A stretch of DNA of 62,956 bases from Paenibacillus hemerocallicola (GCF_006265175.1 NZ_VDCQ01000064.1:514-63469); one strand, 5' to 3'. Shown: positions 43,405-54,224, numbered from the stretch's first letter. Notes: generated by a model not told the origin, from the sequence alone. Translations and numbers: made by a program.

Positions 43405-43510
43405 GCTTCAGGCCAGCGAAACTGTATGGACATGTGCTCCCGAACAGTGCCTGGACTAAAGTGCGGAGCTGCACTCCCTTCCGGGGGCGAGTATTGGAGG
43501 TGTAACGAAG
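43405..43510 (+). other. Unusually long structured gap between rplN and rplX
   Basis: 106 nt where neighbouring gaps are mostly 2-40 nt. CAGGC near 43411 can pair with GCCTG near 43449, and AGTGCgGAGCtGCACT is a compact hairpin before the GGAGGTG of rplX. No open frame. Function unknown. Confidence 0.5.
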
Positions 43511-43864
43511 ATGCCGAAAGCGAAAAAACTGCTTGAGTCCCACAACCACAAGCTTCATGTAAAAAAAGACGACACGGTAATCGTCATTACCGGCAAAGAT
43601 AAAGGCAAAAAAGGTCGCGTCATCGCCGCATATCCGCGTGAAAACCGCGTTCTCATCGAAGGTGTGAACATGGTGAAGAAGCACCAAAAGCCGAACCAGC
43701 AAAACCCGCAAGGCGGAATTCTCAATCAGGAAGCGCCGATTCACGTGTCCAACGTGATGCTGCTCGACCCGAAAAGCGGACAACCGACTCGCGTAGGTTA
43801 CAAAGTGCTGGATAACGGCGATAAAGTGCGCGTAGCGAAAAAATCGGGCGAAGTGATCGACTAA
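43511..43864 (+). CDS. rplX: 50S ribosomal protein L24
   Basis: 117 aa, longer than the 103 aa of B. subtilis because of a basic N-terminal extension ([14 protein letters not shown]) before the usual [23 protein letters not shown] start. GGAGGTG at about 43496 supports ATG 43511. Assembly initiator protein of the 50S subunit. Confidence 0.96.
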   Translation: MPKAKKLLESHNHKLHVKKDDTVIVITGKDKGKKGRVIAAYPRENRVLIEGVNMVKKHQKPNQQNPQGGILNQEAPIHVSNVMLLDPKSGQPTRVGYKVLDNGDKVRVAKKSGEVID

Positions 43865-43896
43865 TTTATTCGGCTTAGAAAGGAGGTCCATCCTTA

Positions 43897-44439
43897 ATGG
43901 CAACCAGAATGAAAGATCGTTTCTTGAACGAAGTGACTCCTGCGCTGATGCAGAAGTTTAACTATACGACGGTTATGCAAGTTCCGAAAGTCGAGAAAGT
44001 CGTCATCAACATGGGTGTAGGCGACGCGGTGGGGAACTCCAAAATCATCGATACGGCTGTGAACGATATGCAAATTATCGCCGGTCAAAAACCGGTAGTA
44101 ACTCGCGCCAAAAAATCGATCGCAGGCTTCAAAGTTCGCGAAAATATGCCGATCGGCGTTAAAGTTACGCTGCGCGGCGACCGGATGTATTATTTCCTCG
44201 ACAAGCTGTTCAACATCGCGATGCCTCGCGTGCGCGACTTCCGCGGCGTTTCGAACAAAGCTTTCGACGGACGCGGCAACTATACGCTCGGTATCAAGGA
44301 ACAACTGATCTTCCCTGAGATCGAGTATGACAAAGTAGATAAAGTTCGCGGTATGGACATCGTTATCGTCACAACCGCCAAGACGGACGAAGAGTCCCGT
44401 GAGCTGTTGGAACAACTCGGAATGCCGTTCGTGAAATAA
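43897..44439 (+). CDS. rplE: 50S ribosomal protein L5
   Basis: 180 aa. [20 protein letters not shown] near the start and [16 protein letters not shown] near the end. Binds 5S rRNA with L18 and touches P-site tRNA. AAAGGAGG lies upstream of ATG 43897. Confidence 0.98.
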   Translation: MATRMKDRFLNEVTPALMQKFNYTTVMQVPKVEKVVINMGVGDAVGNSKIIDTAVNDMQIIAGQKPVVTRAKKSIAGFKVRENMPIGVKVTLRGDRMYYFLDKLFNIAMPRVRDFRGVSNKAFDGRGNYTLGIKEQLIFPEIEYDKVDKVRGMDIVIVTTAKTDEESRELLEQLGMPFVK

Positions 44440-44473
44440 GATCGGAAATCTGGTAGAGTTCGGAGGTGTAACA

Positions 44474-44659
44474 GTGGCAAAAACTTCGATGATCATCAAG
44501 CAGCAGCGCAAACCGAAATTTGCGGTTCAAGCCTATACGCGCTGCGAGCGCTGCGGTCGGCCGCATTCCGTACTGCGCAAGTTCAAAATTTGCCGTATCT
44601 GTTTCCGTGAATTGGCTTATAAAGGTCAAATTCCTGGCGTGAAAAAAGCAAGCTGGTAA
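44474..44659 (+). CDS. rpsN: 30S ribosomal protein S14, zinc-binding type Z
   Basis: 61 aa, the short C+ form. Two zinc pairs CERCG and CRIC are present. GTG 44474 after CGGAGGTG. A zinc-free S14 paralogue would be expected elsewhere if zinc starvation is managed as in B. subtilis. Confidence 0.97.
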   Translation: MAKTSMIIKQQRKPKFAVQAYTRCERCGRPHSVLRKFKICRICFRELAYKGQIPGVKKASW

Positions 44660-44692
44660 TCAAACCGTCTTTCGGAAGGAGGTTCGCAACTA

Positions 44693-45091
44693 ATGGTTAT
44701 GTCAGATCCAATTGCAGATATGCTTACACGCATCCGCAATGCCAACATCGTGCGTCATGAAACGGTGGAAGTTCCCGCTTCGAAAATCAAAAGAGAAATT
44801 GCTGAGATTTTGAAGAAAGAGGGCTTTATCCGCGACGCTGAATATATCGAAGACAGCAAGCAAGGGATTATCCGTATGTTCCTGAAATACGGCCCAAATC
44901 AAGAACGCGTTATCACCGGCCTGAAACGCATCAGCAAACCGGGCCTGCGCGTTTACGCGAAAAGCCAGGAAGTGCCGAAGGTTCTCGGCGGTCTCGGACT
45001 CGCCATCCTGTCCACTTCCAAAGGCGTTATGAGCGACAAAGACGCCCGCCAGTCGAAATCCGGCGGCGAAGTGATTTGCTACGTATGGTAA
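44693..45091 (+). CDS. rpsH: 30S ribosomal protein S8
   Basis: 132 aa from ATG 44693, matching the [16 protein letters not shown] start of B. subtilis S8; a second ATG is at 44699. The C-terminus [14 protein letters not shown]...GGEVICYVW is typical. In E. coli S8 represses the spc operon by binding near rplE. Confidence 0.97.
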   Translation: MVMSDPIADMLTRIRNANIVRHETVEVPASKIKREIAEILKKEGFIRDAEYIEDSKQGIIRMFLKYGPNQERVITGLKRISKPGLRVYAKSQEVPKVLGGLGLAILSTSKGVMSDKDARQSKSGGEVICYVW

Positions 45092-45121
45092 TCCACATCG
45101 CGTAAGAATGGAGGTGCAACA

Positions 45122-45664
45122 ATGTCTCGTATTGGTCGTAAACCCATTACGATCCCGTCAGGGGTAAATGTTTCGTTAGATAATACGCTCATTACGGTTA
45201 AAGGTCCGAAAGGGACGCTGAGCCGCGAGCTGCATAAAGATATGAAAATCGTTGTGGAAGGTACCGCTATTAACGTAGAACGTCCTTCCGACAATAAACT
45301 GCACCGCTCCCTTCACGGTACGACCCGCAGCGTGATCAACAACATGGTTAGCGGCGTAACGGAAGGCTTCTCGAAATCTTTGGATCTCGTAGGTGTCGGT
45401 TACCGCGCCAACAAGGCGGGCAACAAGCTGGTATTGAACGTCGGGTACTCTCACCCGGTTGAAATCGTACCGGAAAACGGAATCGAATTCGATGTTCCGT
45501 CCAACACGAAAATTATCGTGAAGGGCATCGATAAAGAGCTTGTCGGAGCAACGGCTGCGAAAGTCCGTTCCGTACGCGAGCCGGAGCCTTATAAAGGCAA
45601 AGGAATCAAGTACGAAGGCGAGCGCATTCTCCGCAAGGAAGGCAAAGCGGGCAAGAAAAAGTAA
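45122..45664 (+). CDS. rplF: 50S ribosomal protein L6
   Basis: 180 aa. [15 protein letters not shown] start and the second-domain signature [14 protein letters not shown]. Located near the sarcin-ricin loop. The following 95-nt gap to rplR has a small AAGAAGC/GCTTCTT hairpin. Confidence 0.98.
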   Translation: MSRIGRKPITIPSGVNVSLDNTLITVKGPKGTLSRELHKDMKIVVEGTAINVERPSDNKLHRSLHGTTRSVINNMVSGVTEGFSKSLDLVGVGYRANKAGNKLVLNVGYSHPVEIVPENGIEFDVPSNTKIIVKGIDKELVGATAAKVRSVREPEPYKGKGIKYEGERILRKEGKAGKKK

Positions 45665-45759
45665 GGTTCGCCTTACGGCCGCATGATCCGATAAGGGTCG
45701 CTTAAACGACTAAGAAGCCGCAGAGCGCTTCTTGGCATAAGGGAAGGAGTGAACACCCG

Positions 45760-46128
45760 ATGATTACAAAAGGCGATAAAAACAAAGCCCGTCAGAAAAG
45801 ACATCTGCGCGTACGCAAGAAGATCGAAGGCACGCAGGCTCGTCCGCGTTTGAATATTTTCCGTTCCTCCAAGCATATGTACGCTCAACTCATCGACGAT
45901 GTGAATGGCGTAACGATCGCAGCCGCATCGACGCAAGATAAGGAATTGAAAGGCCAGTTCGAGAACGGCGGCAACACCGAAGCAGCTCAAAAAGTCGGCG
46001 CACTCGTCGCACAGCGTGCAAAAGAAAAAGGCATCAATCAAGTGGTCTTCGACCGCGGCGGATACTTGTACCACGGACGCGTTCAAGCGCTGGCGGATGC
46101 AGCCCGCGAAGCAGGACTCGAGTTCTAA
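45760..46128 (+). CDS. rplR: 50S ribosomal protein L18
   Basis: 122 aa. [20 protein letters not shown] and the terminal [26 protein letters not shown] are diagnostic. Binds 5S rRNA. GGAAGGAGTG precedes ATG 45760. Confidence 0.98.
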   Translation: MITKGDKNKARQKRHLRVRKKIEGTQARPRLNIFRSSKHMYAQLIDDVNGVTIAAASTQDKELKGQFENGGNTEAAQKVGALVAQRAKEKGINQVVFDRGGYLYHGRVQALADAAREAGLEF

Positions 46129-46157
46129 ACGAAATCTTTAACAAGGAGGTAAGCGAC

Positions 46158-46655
46158 TTGCGTGTAGATCCCAATACATTGGACCTTAAAGAAAAGTTGG
46201 TCAACCTGAACCGCGTAGCGAAGGTTGTTAAAGGCGGACGCCGTTTCAGCTTTAGCGCACTTGTCGTCGTCGGCGACGGCAACGGTTGGGTAGGCGCCGG
46301 AATCGGCAAAGCGGGAGAAGTACCGGATGCGATCCGCAAAGGTATCGAAGACGCTAAGAAAAACCTGATTCACGTTCCGATCGTAGGCACTACGATTCCG
46401 CATCAGGTCATCGGTCATTTCGGTGCCGGCCGCGTACTGTTGAAGCCTGCATCGAAAGGTACGGGAGTAATTGCTGGTGGTCCGGTTCGCGCCGTTTTGG
46501 AACTGGCCGGCATCGGCGACATTTTGACGAAATCGCTCGGATCTTCCAACTCCATCAACATGGTTAATGCGACATTGGAAGGTTTGCAACGTTTGAAGCG
46601 GGCTGAAGATGTAGCTAAGCTTCGCGGTAAAACGGTTGAAGAGCTTCTCGGTTAA
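46158..46655 (+). CDS. rpsE: 30S ribosomal protein S5
   Basis: 165 aa. TTG 46158 follows CAAGGAGGT by 8 nt and gives [41 protein letters not shown] includes the spectinomycin-binding loop region, unaltered to the eye. Ribosomal accuracy protein. Confidence 0.96.
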   Translation: MRVDPNTLDLKEKLVNLNRVAKVVKGGRRFSFSALVVVGDGNGWVGAGIGKAGEVPDAIRKGIEDAKKNLIHVPIVGTTIPHQVIGHFGAGRVLLKPASKGTGVIAGGPVRAVLELAGIGDILTKSLGSSNSINMVNATLEGLQRLKRAEDVAKLRGKTVEELLG

Positions 46656-46667
46656 GGAGGGATTCGG

Positions 46668-46850
46668 ATGTCCAAGCAATTGCAAATTACGCTTAAGCGC
46701 AGTTTGATCGGCCGCCCGGAAAGCCAACGTGTAACCGTCAGAACGCTCGGTTTGCGGAAGCTGAATTCGACAGTCGTTCATAACGACGTGCCGTCGATCC
46801 GTGGCATGATCAACCAAGTAAGCCACTTGCTCGAAGTTAAAGAAGTGTAA
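46668..46850 (+). CDS. rpmD: 50S ribosomal protein L30
   Basis: 60 aa. [20 protein letters not shown] and the [20 protein letters not shown] signature. Begins 12 nt after rpsE, with AAGGAGGG between. Confidence 0.97.
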   Translation: MSKQLQITLKRSLIGRPESQRVTVRTLGLRKLNSTVVHNDVPSIRGMINQVSHLLEVKEV

Positions 46851-46912
46851 GAAAAGCCTATCACTACGAACGTTCAAGTTCGTTTTAACAATCTTGTTGA
46901 GGAGGTGCACCG

Positions 46913-47353
46913 ATGAAGTTACACGAACTTTCACCTGCACCGGGTTCGAAGAAAACTCGCAACCGTGTAGGTCGCGGGATCGGAAGCGGAAACGGCAAAA
47001 CTTCAGGTAAAGGTCACAAAGGTCAAAACGCACGCTCCGGCGGCGGCGTTCGCCCGGGCTTCGAAGGCGGACAGAACCCTCTGTATCGTCGTTTGCCGAA
47101 GCGCGGTTTCAACAATCGCTTCCGTACGGAATACGCGATTGTGAACCTGAGCGATTTGAATCAATTTTCCGCGGGAACGGAAGTCACACCGGAACTGCTA
47201 TTGCAAACGGGTGTTGTGAAAAACCCGAAAGACGGCATTAAGATTTTGGGTAACGGCGAGCTTGCTGTCCAGCTGACAGTTAAAGCGAATAAGTTCTCTC
47301 AATCTGCCGTCGAAAAGATTCAAGCTGCCGGCGGTAAAACCGAGGTGATTTGA
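46913..47353 (+). CDS. rplO: 50S ribosomal protein L15
   Basis: 146 aa. [20 protein letters not shown] then the Gly/Lys-rich tail [18 protein letters not shown]. The TGA stop overlaps the secY ATG by one base. Confidence 0.97.
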   Translation: MKLHELSPAPGSKKTRNRVGRGIGSGNGKTSGKGHKGQNARSGGGVRPGFEGGQNPLYRRLPKRGFNNRFRTEYAIVNLSDLNQFSAGTEVTPELLLQTGVVKNPKDGIKILGNGELAVQLTVKANKFSQSAVEKIQAAGGKTEVI

Positions 47354-48660
47354 TGTTCAAGACGTTGTCCAACATCATGAAGGTGCAAGATCTGAGAAGA
47401 AGAATCATATTTACTCTTCTCCTCCTGATCGTGTACCGAATCGGCGCTTTTATTCCAGTGCCGAACATCGATTCGGAAATACTGAAAAGCATCGATCAAT
47501 CGAGCAGCGGGGGCGTATTCGGCTTGCTGAATACTTTCTCCGGCGGCGCCTTGTTCCAGTTCTCGATATTCGCACTCGGGATTATGCCGTACATCACGTC
47601 CTCCATCATCGTGCAGCTTCTGTCGATGGACGTCGTACCCCGGTTTGCGCAGTGGGCGAAAGAAGGCGATGTCGGCAGAAAGAAACTGGCTCAAATTACC
47701 CGGTATGGCACTATCGTGCTCGGCCTGATCCAGGCTTACAGCGTAGCGTTCGGCTTTAACCGGCTGTACGGCATGCAGTTGGTTACGGATGCCGGGTTCA
47801 CGACTTATCTGCTGATCGCAATCGTGTTGACGGCAGGTACGGCCTTCCTGATGTGGCTCGGCGAGCAAATTACCGAACATGGCATCGGAAACGGGATTTC
47901 CATCATCATCTTCGCCGGTATTATCGCCTCGATTCCGAACGGCATCAACATGATCTATTTGAACATGTTCGCCGAATCGGCCGAGGGAGCTTTGTTCCTG
48001 AACATTTTGAAAGTCCTGATCATCCTGCTGGTCGTTGTGGCCATCGTGGTCGGAGTTATCTATGTTCAGCAAGGCGTACGCAAAATTCCGGTTCAATATG
48101 CGAAGCGCGTAGTCGGACGTAAAATGTACGGCGGTCAATCGACGCATATCCCGCTCAAAGTCAATGCGGCGGGCGTCATACCGGTAATCTTCGCTTCGTC
48201 TCTGCTCGTCTTTCCTCCGACGATCGCGCAATTTTGGCGCGGCAACGTCGTAGCGGACTGGATTATCAACAACTTGTCGTACACCGCTGCATTAGGTATG
48301 GTACTGTACGTGCTGTTGATTATCGGTTTCACGTACTTCTACACGTTCGTGCAAATCAATCCGGTACAAATGGCCGATCAGATGAAGAAAAACGGGGGTT
48401 ACATCCCGGGAATTCGTCCAGGCAAAACAACCGCGACTTACTTGACGCGCGTCATGACCCGCATCACGCTGTCCGGCGCGATTTTCCTGGCGCTTATTTC
48501 GATTTTGCCGGTGTTCTTCACCAACCTGGCGGGACTTCCGCAGCAAGTAACGATCGGCGGCACTTCGCTGCTAATCGTGGTCGGTGTTGCGCTGGAAACG
48601 ATGAAGCAGATTGAAAGTCAATTGATTAAACGCCACTACAAAGGGTTTATCAATAAATAA
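47353..48660 (+). CDS. secY: SecY, protein translocase channel subunit
   Basis: 435 aa, ten transmembrane helices. ATG 47353 within TGATG, with GAGGTGA just upstream; a TTG at 47350 is in frame but less likely. NTFSGGALFQFSIFALGIMPYITSSII (plug and TM2, read in parts) and the cytoplasmic loop ending MKKNGGYIPGIRPG are typical. Coupled to rplO, and works with SecE at 20873. Confidence 0.97.
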   Translation: MFKTLSNIMKVQDLRRRIIFTLLLLIVYRIGAFIPVPNIDSEILKSIDQSSSGGVFGLLNTFSGGALFQFSIFALGIMPYITSSIIVQLLSMDVVPRFAQWAKEGDVGRKKLAQITRYGTIVLGLIQAYSVAFGFNRLYGMQLVTDAGFTTYLLIAIVLTAGTAFLMWLGEQITEHGIGNGISIIIFAGIIASIPNGINMIYLNMFAESAEGALFLNILKVLIILLVVVAIVVGVIYVQQGVRKIPVQYAKRVVGRKMYGGQSTHIPLKVNAAGVIPVIFASSLLVFPPTIAQFWRGNVVADWIINNLSYTAALGMVLYVLLIIGFTYFYTFVQINPVQMADQMKKNGGYIPGIRPGKTTATYLTRVMTRITLSGAIFLALISILPVFFTNLAGLPQQVTIGGTSLLIVVGVALETMKQIESQLIKRHYKGFINK

Positions 48661-48710
48661 CGCATGTAGGATGTTTTCTTTAACGGAAACTTCCAGGGAG
48701 GGTGCGTACT

Positions 48711-49361
48711 TTGAACATTCTTTTCATGGGTCCTCCGGGAGCCGGCAAAGGAACTCAAGCCGAACGAATCGTAGACGAGTTTCGCGTTCCGCATATTTCT
48801 ACGGGCGACGCGTTTCGTCTCGCGATGAGTCAGGGGACTCCGCTAGGCGTTCAGGCCAAGAGCTTTGTCGATCAAGGCTTGCTGGTACCGGACGAGATTA
48901 CGAACGGAATCGTCAGAGAGCGTCTGGAGAAATCGGATTGCGACAACGGATTCCTGTTAGACGGATTCCCGAGAACGATCGCGCAGGCAGAAGCGCTTGA
49001 CGATATGTTGGCTTCAATGGGGAAACGGATCGATCACGTCATCAATTTGAAGGTCGATCGCGATTTGCTGCTCGGACGTTTGACCGGCCGGCGCATTTGC
49101 AAATCGTGCGGCTCTACCTATCACGTGCTGTTCAATCCTCCTAAGGTCGAGGGTGTATGCGACAAATGCTCCGGCGAATTGTACCAGCGTTCGGACGACA
49201 CCGAGGAGAAGGTAGGCACGCGGTTGGATGAGTACAACAATAAAACCGCTCCTTTGCTCGAGTATTACGGAAACAAAGATTTGCTGCGCGAAGTGGACGG
49301 TCAACAAGACATCGATGAGGTAACGGCTGGAATTTCTTCCTTGCTGCGAGGTCAAGCCTGA
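48711..49361 (+). CDS. adk: Adenylate kinase
   Basis: 216 aa. TTG 48711 gives [20 protein letters not shown] and has CAGGGAGGG 8 nt before; a GTG at 48702 would overlap that SD. P-loop [12 protein letters not shown]-binding DGFPRT and the LID zinc ligands CKSC and CDKC are present. Equilibrates ATP, ADP and AMP. Confidence 0.96.
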   Translation: MNILFMGPPGAGKGTQAERIVDEFRVPHISTGDAFRLAMSQGTPLGVQAKSFVDQGLLVPDEITNGIVRERLEKSDCDNGFLLDGFPRTIAQAEALDDMLASMGKRIDHVINLKVDRDLLLGRLTGRRICKSCGSTYHVLFNPPKVEGVCDKCSGELYQRSDDTEEKVGTRLDEYNNKTAPLLEYYGNKDLLREVDGQQDIDEVTAGISSLLRGQA

Positions 49362-50125
49362 TGATCATTTGTAAGTCCGAAGCTGAACTTGTCCTTATGC
49401 GGCAAGCCGGCCGGATCGTCGCGGAGACGCACCGGTTGATGGCCAAAGCGGTTCAGCCTGGCATTACAACCAAGGAATTGGATCAAATCGCGGAAACATA
49501 TATTCGCAGCCAGGGGGCTACTCCATCTTTCAAAGGCTATAACGGTTTTCCTGCCAGCATCTGTGCTTCGGTTAACGAGCAACTGGTTCACGGATTTCCC
49601 GGCGACAGAAAGCTGAAGGAAGGCGACATCATTACGATCGATATCGGAGCGCAGTACAAAGGATACCATGGCGATTCGGCGTGGACTTATCCGGTGGGCC
49701 ACATTTCCGAAACGGCCCGCAGGCTGCTTGAAGTTACGGAGCGTTCGCTGTATGCGGGATTAGCAAAGGCGAAAGCGGATGTCCGCCTGTATACCATCTC
49801 GCATGCCATTCAGACATGCGCAGAGGAAGAAGGCTTTTCGATCGTGCGCGAGTATGAGGGGCACGGAATTGGTCAAAACTTGCATGAGGAACCGGAAATT
49901 CCCAACTACGGCATGCCGGATCGGGGGCCGCGCTTGAAAGCGGGCATGGTGCTTGCGATCGAACCGATGGTAAACGTCGGCGAACGGTATGTTAGGACGT
50001 TGGAGGACAATTGGACGGTCGTCACCGCCGATGGTTCGTTATGTGCGCATTTCGAGCATACGATCGCCATTACCCCCGACGGATACGAGATCTTGACCAA
50101 ATCCGAAGGAATGGGTGAACGTTGA
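49361..50125 (+). CDS. map: Methionine aminopeptidase, type I
   Basis: 254 aa. The metal ligands lie in [18 protein letters not shown] (two Asp), [15 protein letters not shown] (His), IEPMVN (Glu) and the later FEHTIA (Glu). [11 protein letters not shown] carries the catalytic His. Removes the initiator Met from nascent chains. It shares TGATG with adk and a TGATG with the KOW gene: tight coupling on both sides. Confidence 0.96.
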   Translation: MIICKSEAELVLMRQAGRIVAETHRLMAKAVQPGITTKELDQIAETYIRSQGATPSFKGYNGFPASICASVNEQLVHGFPGDRKLKEGDIITIDIGAQYKGYHGDSAWTYPVGHISETARRLLEVTERSLYAGLAKAKADVRLYTISHAIQTCAEEEGFSIVREYEGHGIGQNLHEEPEIPNYGMPDRGPRLKAGMVLAIEPMVNVGERYVRTLEDNWTVVTADGSLCAHFEHTIAITPDGYEILTKSEGMGER

Positions 50126-50445
50126 TGGATGGAACCGGGGTACACGCGACTCAGCCGGAAATCGGCAGAATCGTCAAGGTGCTTCGCGGCCGTGAACAGG
50201 AAGGTTACGCGGTAATCGTCCGGATCATCGATGCTCGGTTCGTATGGATTGCCGACGGAGACAAGCGCAAGTTTGATCAACCAAAAAAGAAAAACCTGCT
50301 TCATCTGGAGCTGCTTGAGTTCGTGAGCGGCGAGGTAGCCGACAGCATTATGGAGACGGGGCGTGTAACCAATGGAAAGCTGCGTTACGCGTTGAACAAG
50401 TTTTTGGAAAGCGGGCAATCCGAAGCGCATGAGAAAGGAGAATGA
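50125..50445 (+). CDS. KOW-domain RNA-binding protein
   Basis: 106 aa. ATG 50125 overlaps the map stop (TGATG). KOW-like [20 protein letters not shown] at the N-terminus, followed by [19 protein letters not shown], resembling the ribosomal L14e-type small proteins found between map and infA in Firmicutes. Role on the ribosome is inferred from context only. Confidence 0.85.
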   Translation: MDGTGVHATQPEIGRIVKVLRGREQEGYAVIVRIIDARFVWIADGDKRKFDQPKKKNLLHLELLEFVSGEVADSIMETGRVTNGKLRYALNKFLESGQSEAHEKGE

Positions 50446-50447
50446 CC

Positions 50448-50666
50448 GTGGCCAAAGAAGATGTGATTGAGGTAGAAGGCAAAGTAATCGAACCTCTCCC
50501 GAACGCGATGTTCAAGGTGGAGCTCGAAAACGGACATCAAGTGCTGGCCCACGTTTCGGGCAAAATCCGGATGCATTTCATCCGCATTTTACCGGGGGAT
50601 AAAGTTACTGTAGAGTTATCGCCATATGATTTGAGCAGAGGCCGGATCACGTATCGGTTTAAATAA
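50448..50666 (+). CDS. infA: Translation initiation factor IF-1
   Basis: 72 aa. GTG 50448 is chosen: AAAGGAG lies 8 nt upstream and the product is the standard [23 protein letters not shown] 50442 would be only 2 nt from the SD. OB-fold with [19 protein letters not shown]. Binds the 30S A site. Confidence 0.96.
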   Translation: MAKEDVIEVEGKVIEPLPNAMFKVELENGHQVLAHVSGKIRMHFIRILPGDKVTVELSPYDLSRGRITYRFK

Positions 50667-50837
<171 letters not shown>

Positions 50838-50857
50838 AAGGAGGTGCACGAACACTA

Positions 50858-51226
50858 ATGGCTCGTATAGCTGGAGTAGACTTGCCCCGTGACAAACGCG
50901 TGGAAATCGCGCTGACGTATATTTTCGGGATCGGCAAAACGACGTCCCAAAAAATCATTGCCCAAACCGGCATCAATCCGAACACCCGCGTTCGCGACCT
51001 GACGGAGGACGAAGTAAGCAAAATCCGTGAGAACATCGACAAATCGCAAAAGGTGGAAGGCGACCTTCGCCGTGAGATTGCCCTGAACATCAAGAGGCTC
51101 GTTGAAATTGGCTGCTATCGCGGTATTCGTCATCGTCGCGGCTTGCCGGTTCGCGGTCAACGCACCAAAACAAACGCTCGTACGCGTAAAGGACCACGTC
51201 GTACCGTAGCGAATAAGAAGAAATAA
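50858..51226 (+). CDS. rpsM: 30S ribosomal protein S13
   Basis: 122 aa. [20 protein letters not shown] start and [20 protein letters not shown] tail that reaches P-site tRNA. AAAGGAGGTG upstream. Confidence 0.98.
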   Translation: MARIAGVDLPRDKRVEIALTYIFGIGKTTSQKIIAQTGINPNTRVRDLTEDEVSKIRENIDKSQKVEGDLRREIALNIKRLVEIGCYRGIRHRRGLPVRGQRTKTNARTRKGPRRTVANKKK

Positions 51227-51244
51227 TAAGGGGGGATAACTCTC

Positions 51245-51643
51245 ATGGCAAAGCCTAAAAAAGCAGTAGCACGCACAAAACGTCGTGACCGTAAAAATAT
51301 TGAATCCGGAGTGGCTCATATCCGCTCGACGTTTAACAATACGATCGTAACGATTACCGATCCTCACGGCAATGCGATTTCTTGGGCAAGCGCAGGAAAC
51401 CTGGGCTTCAAAGGTTCGCGTAAAAGCACTCCGTTCGCCGCTCAAATGGCTGCCGAATCCGCAGCGAAAGCAGCTATGGAACATGGTATGAGAAGCGTTG
51501 AAGTTATGGTTAAAGGACCGGGCGCTGGCCGCGAAGCCGCGATCCGTTCGCTTCAGGCTGCAGGCCTCGAAGTCAACCTGATCAAAGACGTTACTCCGGT
51601 TCCGCATAATGGCTGCCGTCCGCCGAAACGTCGTCGTGTCTAA
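51245..51643 (+). CDS. rpsK: 30S ribosomal protein S11
   Basis: 132 aa. [20 protein letters not shown] and the C-terminal [16 protein letters not shown]. Platform protein. Followed by a 126-nt gap with a TATAGTAT/ATACTATA inverted repeat before rpoA. Confidence 0.98.
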   Translation: MAKPKKAVARTKRRDRKNIESGVAHIRSTFNNTIVTITDPHGNAISWASAGNLGFKGSRKSTPFAAQMAAESAAKAAMEHGMRSVEVMVKGPGAGREAAIRSLQAAGLEVNLIKDVTPVPHNGCRPPKRRRV

Positions 51644-51769
51644 TTGTGGTTCCTATAGTATAAATATCAGAAACATGTGAATAATGGTTGTGGACGATAG
51701 GCATACTATACTATTTTGCGCATGCAGGGAATCCGGAGGGAAACGACGTTTTTAAGGAGGGTTAAGTTC

Positions 51770-52714
51770 ATGATCGAAATTGAAAAGCCAAAAATCGAAA
51801 CCGTTGAACTGAGCGAAGACGGCAAATACGGCAAGTTCGTGATCGAACCGCTGGAGCGCGGATACGGCACAACGCTCGGGAACTCCTTGCGCCGCATCCT
51901 GCTTTCTTCGTTGCCGGGCGCGGCTGTCAATTCCGTTCAAATCGACGGTGTGCTGCACGAGTTTTCGACAGTGCCGGGCGTGAAGGAGGATGTAACGGAG
52001 GTTATCCTGAACTTAAAGGGATTGTCTTTGAAAATACATTCCGACGAGGAAAAGGTACTGGAAATCGATGCCGAAGGCGAAGGCAATGTCGTTGCAGGCG
52101 ATATCCGCGCGGACAGCGATGTGGAAATCCTTAATCCGGATTTGCATATTGCGACTCTCGCTGCGGATGCGAGACTGCATATGCGCATTCACGCCGGTCG
52201 CGGCAGAGGCTATGTGCCTGCCGATCGCAACAAGAGAGAGGATCAGCCGATTGGAGTAATCCCGGTAGACTCGATCTATACGCCGATCTCCCGCGTCAAT
52301 TACAGTGTCGAAAACACCCGTGTCGGTCAAGTCACGAACTACGACAAACTTACCCTCGAAGTGTGGACCGATGGAAGCATTCGACCGGAAGAAGCCGTCA
52401 GCCTCGGTGCTAAAATTTTGACCGAGCATTTGCTGCTGTTTGTCGGACTGACCGACGAAGCAAAAGATGCGGAAATTATGGTTGAAAAAGAAGAAGACAA
52501 GAAAGAAAAAGTGTTGGAGATGACCATCGAAGAGTTGGATCTTTCGGTGCGTTCCTACAACTGCTTGAAACGTGCGGGTATTAATACCGTACAAGAGCTG
52601 ATCACGAAAACCGAAGAGGATATGATGAAGGTCCGCAATTTGGGCCGCAAATCTTTGGAGGAAGTTCAAGAGAAGCTGGAAGAGCTCGGTCTCGGCTTGC
52701 GCGCGGAAGATTAA
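51770..52714 (+). CDS. rpoA: RNA polymerase alpha subunit
   Basis: 314 aa. ATG 51770 with TAAGGAGGG 8 nt before; the frame is open to 51716 without support. The NTD dimerisation domain has [21 protein letters not shown], and the CTD (about 245-314) has the DNA/activator helix [16 protein letters not shown]. Standard architecture. Confidence 0.98.
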   Translation: MIEIEKPKIETVELSEDGKYGKFVIEPLERGYGTTLGNSLRRILLSSLPGAAVNSVQIDGVLHEFSTVPGVKEDVTEVILNLKGLSLKIHSDEEKVLEIDAEGEGNVVAGDIRADSDVEILNPDLHIATLAADARLHMRIHAGRGRGYVPADRNKREDQPIGVIPVDSIYTPISRVNYSVENTRVGQVTNYDKLTLEVWTDGSIRPEEAVSLGAKILTEHLLLFVGLTDEAKDAEIMVEKEEDKKEKVLEMTIEELDLSVRSYNCLKRAGINTVQELITKTEEDMMKVRNLGRKSLEEVQEKLEELGLGLRAED

Positions 52715-52785
52715 TCCGTTAATCTTCTATTGCGGTGCAGCCGTTCTTGGTTCAACCGACGATTACAGAAGGAGGGGAAAGACAG

Positions 52786-53154
52786 ATGGCATACCAAAAA
52801 TTAGGTCGTGACACGAGCGCCCGTAAAGCGTTGTTCCGGGATCTGGTAACTGACCTGTTCTTATACGAACGAATCCAAACTACCGAAGCCAAAGCAAAAG
52901 AAGTTCGTTCCATTGCGGAAAGGCTGATTACGCTGGCCAAGCGCGGCGATCTGCATGCGCGCCGTCAAGCAGCTGCCTTCGTACGTCGCGAACAGCTGGA
53001 AGGTCAGGATAACGACGCGATCCAGAAGCTATTCTCTGAACTCGCGACTCGCTATTCGGAGCGTCCAGGCGGATACACCCGTATCCTGAAGCTCGGGCCT
53101 CGCCGCGGCGATGCAGCTCCTATGGTTTTCTTGGAATTGGTGGATCGAGCTTAA
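52786..53154 (+). CDS. rplQ: 50S ribosomal protein L17
   Basis: 122 aa. ATG 52786 gives [20 protein letters not shown] after GGAGGGGAAA; the upstream frame to 52735 is unsupported. [20 protein letters not shown] is the C-terminal signature. Last gene of the cluster; a terminator follows at once. Confidence 0.97.
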   Translation: MAYQKLGRDTSARKALFRDLVTDLFLYERIQTTEAKAKEVRSIAERLITLAKRGDLHARRQAAAFVRREQLEGQDNDAIQKLFSELATRYSERPGGYTRILKLGPRRGDAAPMVFLELVDRA

Positions 53155-53165
53155 TCGACCGGATG

Positions 53166-53209
53166 AAAGGGTGGACAGAATCGATGATTCTGATGAAGCC
53201 CTTTTTTTG
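53166..53209 (+). terminator. Intrinsic terminator after rplQ
   Basis: Inner CAGAATC-gat-GATTCTG stem inside AAAGGG/CCCTTT, then TTTTTTT. It ends the S10-spc-alpha cluster. Confidence 0.85.
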
Positions 53210-53286
53210 TCTCGGCAAGGTGAAGGTGGCTAGTCAAGCGGCTGTTCCCCAACTATCGCTCCGAAGGGAAGATTGCCTGAAGCGTT

Positions 53287-54045
53287 ATGAGGAATTTGAT
53301 CATGACCGTAAGCTACGATGGGACCAACTATTTCGGTTTTCAAGCCCAACCGGGCGGGAATACGATTCAAGACCGGATCGAGAAAGCTATCTGGCATCTT
53401 ACGGGAGAGAACATCACCATCACCTCGTCGGGGCGAACCGATGCGGGGGTCCATGCAAGAGCGCAAATTTTCAACTTTCACACCGCGTCCTCCATTCCGC
53501 TCGAGCGGTGGGCATTCGCGCTTAATTCGCGTCTGCCTCCGGACATTCGCATTCTGGAGGCGCGTATGGCGGATCCGGAATTCCACGCGCGCAGATGGGC
53601 AAAGAGGAAGACGTACCGGTACACGATCGACAACAATCGCACCCCGGATGTGTTTCAACGACATTTGCAGTACCATCATCCGACCCCGCTCGACGTGGAA
53701 GCGATGCGCCATGCGCTCCAGACGTTGATTGGCGAACATGATTTCACGTCGTTCTGCTCCGTGGGATCTACCAAGCTTTCACATGTGCGAACGATATTCG
53801 ATGCCGTAATCGAAAGGCATTCGAATACAGAGTTTGCGGCATCTCCCGGACTTATTCATATTACTGTCACCGGCAGCGGTTTTCTGCAACATATGGTTCG
53901 CATCATCGTCGGCACGCTGCTGCAGGTTGGGGAAGGCAAACGGAATGCAGCGGATATGGAAGCCGTTCTGAAAGCCAAGGATCGTTCACGCGCGGGACCG
54001 ACGGCGATGTCTCACGGTTTGATGCTGTGGGAAGTCGTATATTGA
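53287..54045 (+). CDS. truA: tRNA pseudouridine synthase A
   Basis: 252 aa. Catalytic Asp in SSGRTDAGVHARAQ (about residue 54), then RWAKRKTYRYTI and the C-terminal GSGFLQHMVRIIVGTLLQVG. Modifies positions 38-40 of tRNA anticodon stems. ATG 53287. It directly follows the rplQ terminator, without the ecfA1-ecfA2-ecfT genes found there in B. subtilis. Confidence 0.95.
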   Translation: MRNLIMTVSYDGTNYFGFQAQPGGNTIQDRIEKAIWHLTGENITITSSGRTDAGVHARAQIFNFHTASSIPLERWAFALNSRLPPDIRILEARMADPEFHARRWAKRKTYRYTIDNNRTPDVFQRHLQYHHPTPLDVEAMRHALQTLIGEHDFTSFCSVGSTKLSHVRTIFDAVIERHSNTEFAASPGLIHITVTGSGFLQHMVRIIVGTLLQVGEGKRNAADMEAVLKAKDRSRAGPTAMSHGLMLWEVVY

Positions 54046-54075
54046 AGACGCATGAAGGGGTAGCGGAAAAGAAAC

Positions 54076-54104
54076 TTGCGCTACGCCCGGAAATGTTGTA
54101 ATAT
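54076..54104 (+). promoter_or_regulatory. Promoter of rplM-rpsI
   Basis: TTGCGC (54076-54081), 17 nt, TAATAT (54099-54104). The transcript begins at the L13 leader hairpin. Confidence 0.7.
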
Positions 54105-54110
54105 ATTATT

Positions 54111-54160
54111 TGGCTTTCATAACGGGCCTCCCACGCCCCACGTTATGAAAGAAAGACGAT
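54111..54160 (+). ncRNA. L13 leader (rplM autoregulatory leader)
   Basis: CTTTCATAACG pairs perfectly with CGTTATGAAAG (54114-54151) around GGGCCTCCCACGCCCCA. This matches the L13-leader family in position and motif. It should let L13 repress rplM-rpsI. Confidence 0.85.
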
Positions 54161-54224
54161 TTGACCTAACGTAACCTATGAATATGTATGCTTTGACGGA
54201 GATTTATTTAGGAGGACATTGCGA

